In this document: in pieces, positions 5,574-5,766 of the stretch
Layout: the number at the start of each line of letters is the position of its first letter
How positions within the stretch are numbered: the first letter of the stretch is position 1
NCBI GenBank assembly: GCA_964534905.1
Contig: CAZHPZ010000057.1
Coordinates: forward strand, 1 to 5,766
Length of the DNA: 5,766 nt
Origin: RGIG4608 sp964534905
GTDB taxonomy: Bacteria > Bacillota > Clostridia > Oscillospirales > CAG-272
Direction: 5' to 3'
Made by a program: the position numbers and the translations under genes
The notes under the pieces: model-generated
What the model was told of the DNA's origin: nothing
The model's database searches: none
What the model saw: only the letters and a program-made list of their open reading frames with translations

Positions 5574-5766
5574 TTAATATGCTTCCACCATTTCAAACTC
5601 CCATTCTTTCTTGAATGGCTGAGTCGGGAAAATAAAATAATAGTAACTATTGCTAAAGTTATGATCTTTTTATATTGTTCTCCCTATTCAAGTATAACTA
5701 TGTTATCCAGCAAAAATTGGCAAAGTTTGTTGAGATTTTCTTCGTCAATTTCTTTTTCGGATAATA
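5574..5766 (-). pseudogene. C-terminal end of an unidentified minus-strand gene, apparently frame-disrupted, partial (5' end off window)
   Basis: Two protein-like stretches on the minus strand lie in different frames. The first enters from the right edge at 5766 and stops at TAG 5686-5684; it reads LSEKEIDEENLNKLC then QFLLDNIVILE, an acidic amphipathic helix. The second runs from after a TAA at 5672-5670 to TAA 5576-5574 and ends PTQPFKKEWEFEMVEAY, which looks like a genuine protein C terminus and sits right before a terminator. No start codon with a ribosome binding site introduces the second stretch. One change cannot join the two frames; two small shifts passing through the third frame between about 5687 and 5667 (NRENNIK, with a run of five A) could. 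I cannot name the family. Alternatives: the real gene simply ends at 5684, or the sequence has errors. The segment is visibly richer in A+T than the genes to its left. Confidence 0.4.

Overview
The window looks like a stretch of chromosome from a Firmicute, most likely an uncultured gut-type clostridium. The reasons are strong AGGAGG-type ribosome binding sites, several sigma-A-like promoters with 17-bp spacers, a MecA-type ClpC adaptor domain, a helicase architecture typical of Clostridia/Bacilli, and a TagO/WecA-type lipid-linked sugar transferase. The genus assignment is inference. I see no transposase, integrase, CRISPR array or phage structural gene.

Layout. 1-1187 (-) is the N-terminal part of a Rad3/XPD/DinG-type iron-sulfur helicase, cut by the left edge exactly at its DEAH box. 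Divergent from it, 1362-1712 (+) encodes a 116-residue protein resembling only the C-terminal, ClpC-binding half of MecA. A tRNA-Thr(GGT) with encoded CCA lies at 1742-1817 (-), with its own promoter and a terminator that touches its last base. Next comes a two-gene minus-strand operon: 2759-3397 encodes an uncharacterised protein that I read as a degenerate relative of the flavin-dependent thymidylate synthase ThyX, and it overlaps pgeF (1954-2766) by 8 bp. A compact 142-bp divergent promoter region separates this operon from trpS (3540-4541, +). trpS is followed by a perfect 15-bp hairpin whose 3' arm contains the ribosome binding site of the next gene, a polyprenyl-phosphate sugar-1-phosphate transferase (4588-5490, +). 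After a strong terminator, the AT-rich right edge holds the C-terminal end of an unidentified minus-strand gene that appears frame-disrupted.

How the genes relate. PgeF and the polyprenyl-phosphate transferase both concern the cell envelope, trpS and tRNA-Thr concern translation, and the helicase concerns DNA repair; most of the window is ordinary housekeeping. The least ordinary items are the ThyX-like protein coupled to pgeF (whose family also includes purine-nucleoside enzymes), the stand-alone MecA C-domain, the helicase whose fused nuclease domain appears to have lost its catalytic residues, and the hairpin that could gate translation of the sugar transferase. All family assignments are from reading the translated sequence; no database search was run.
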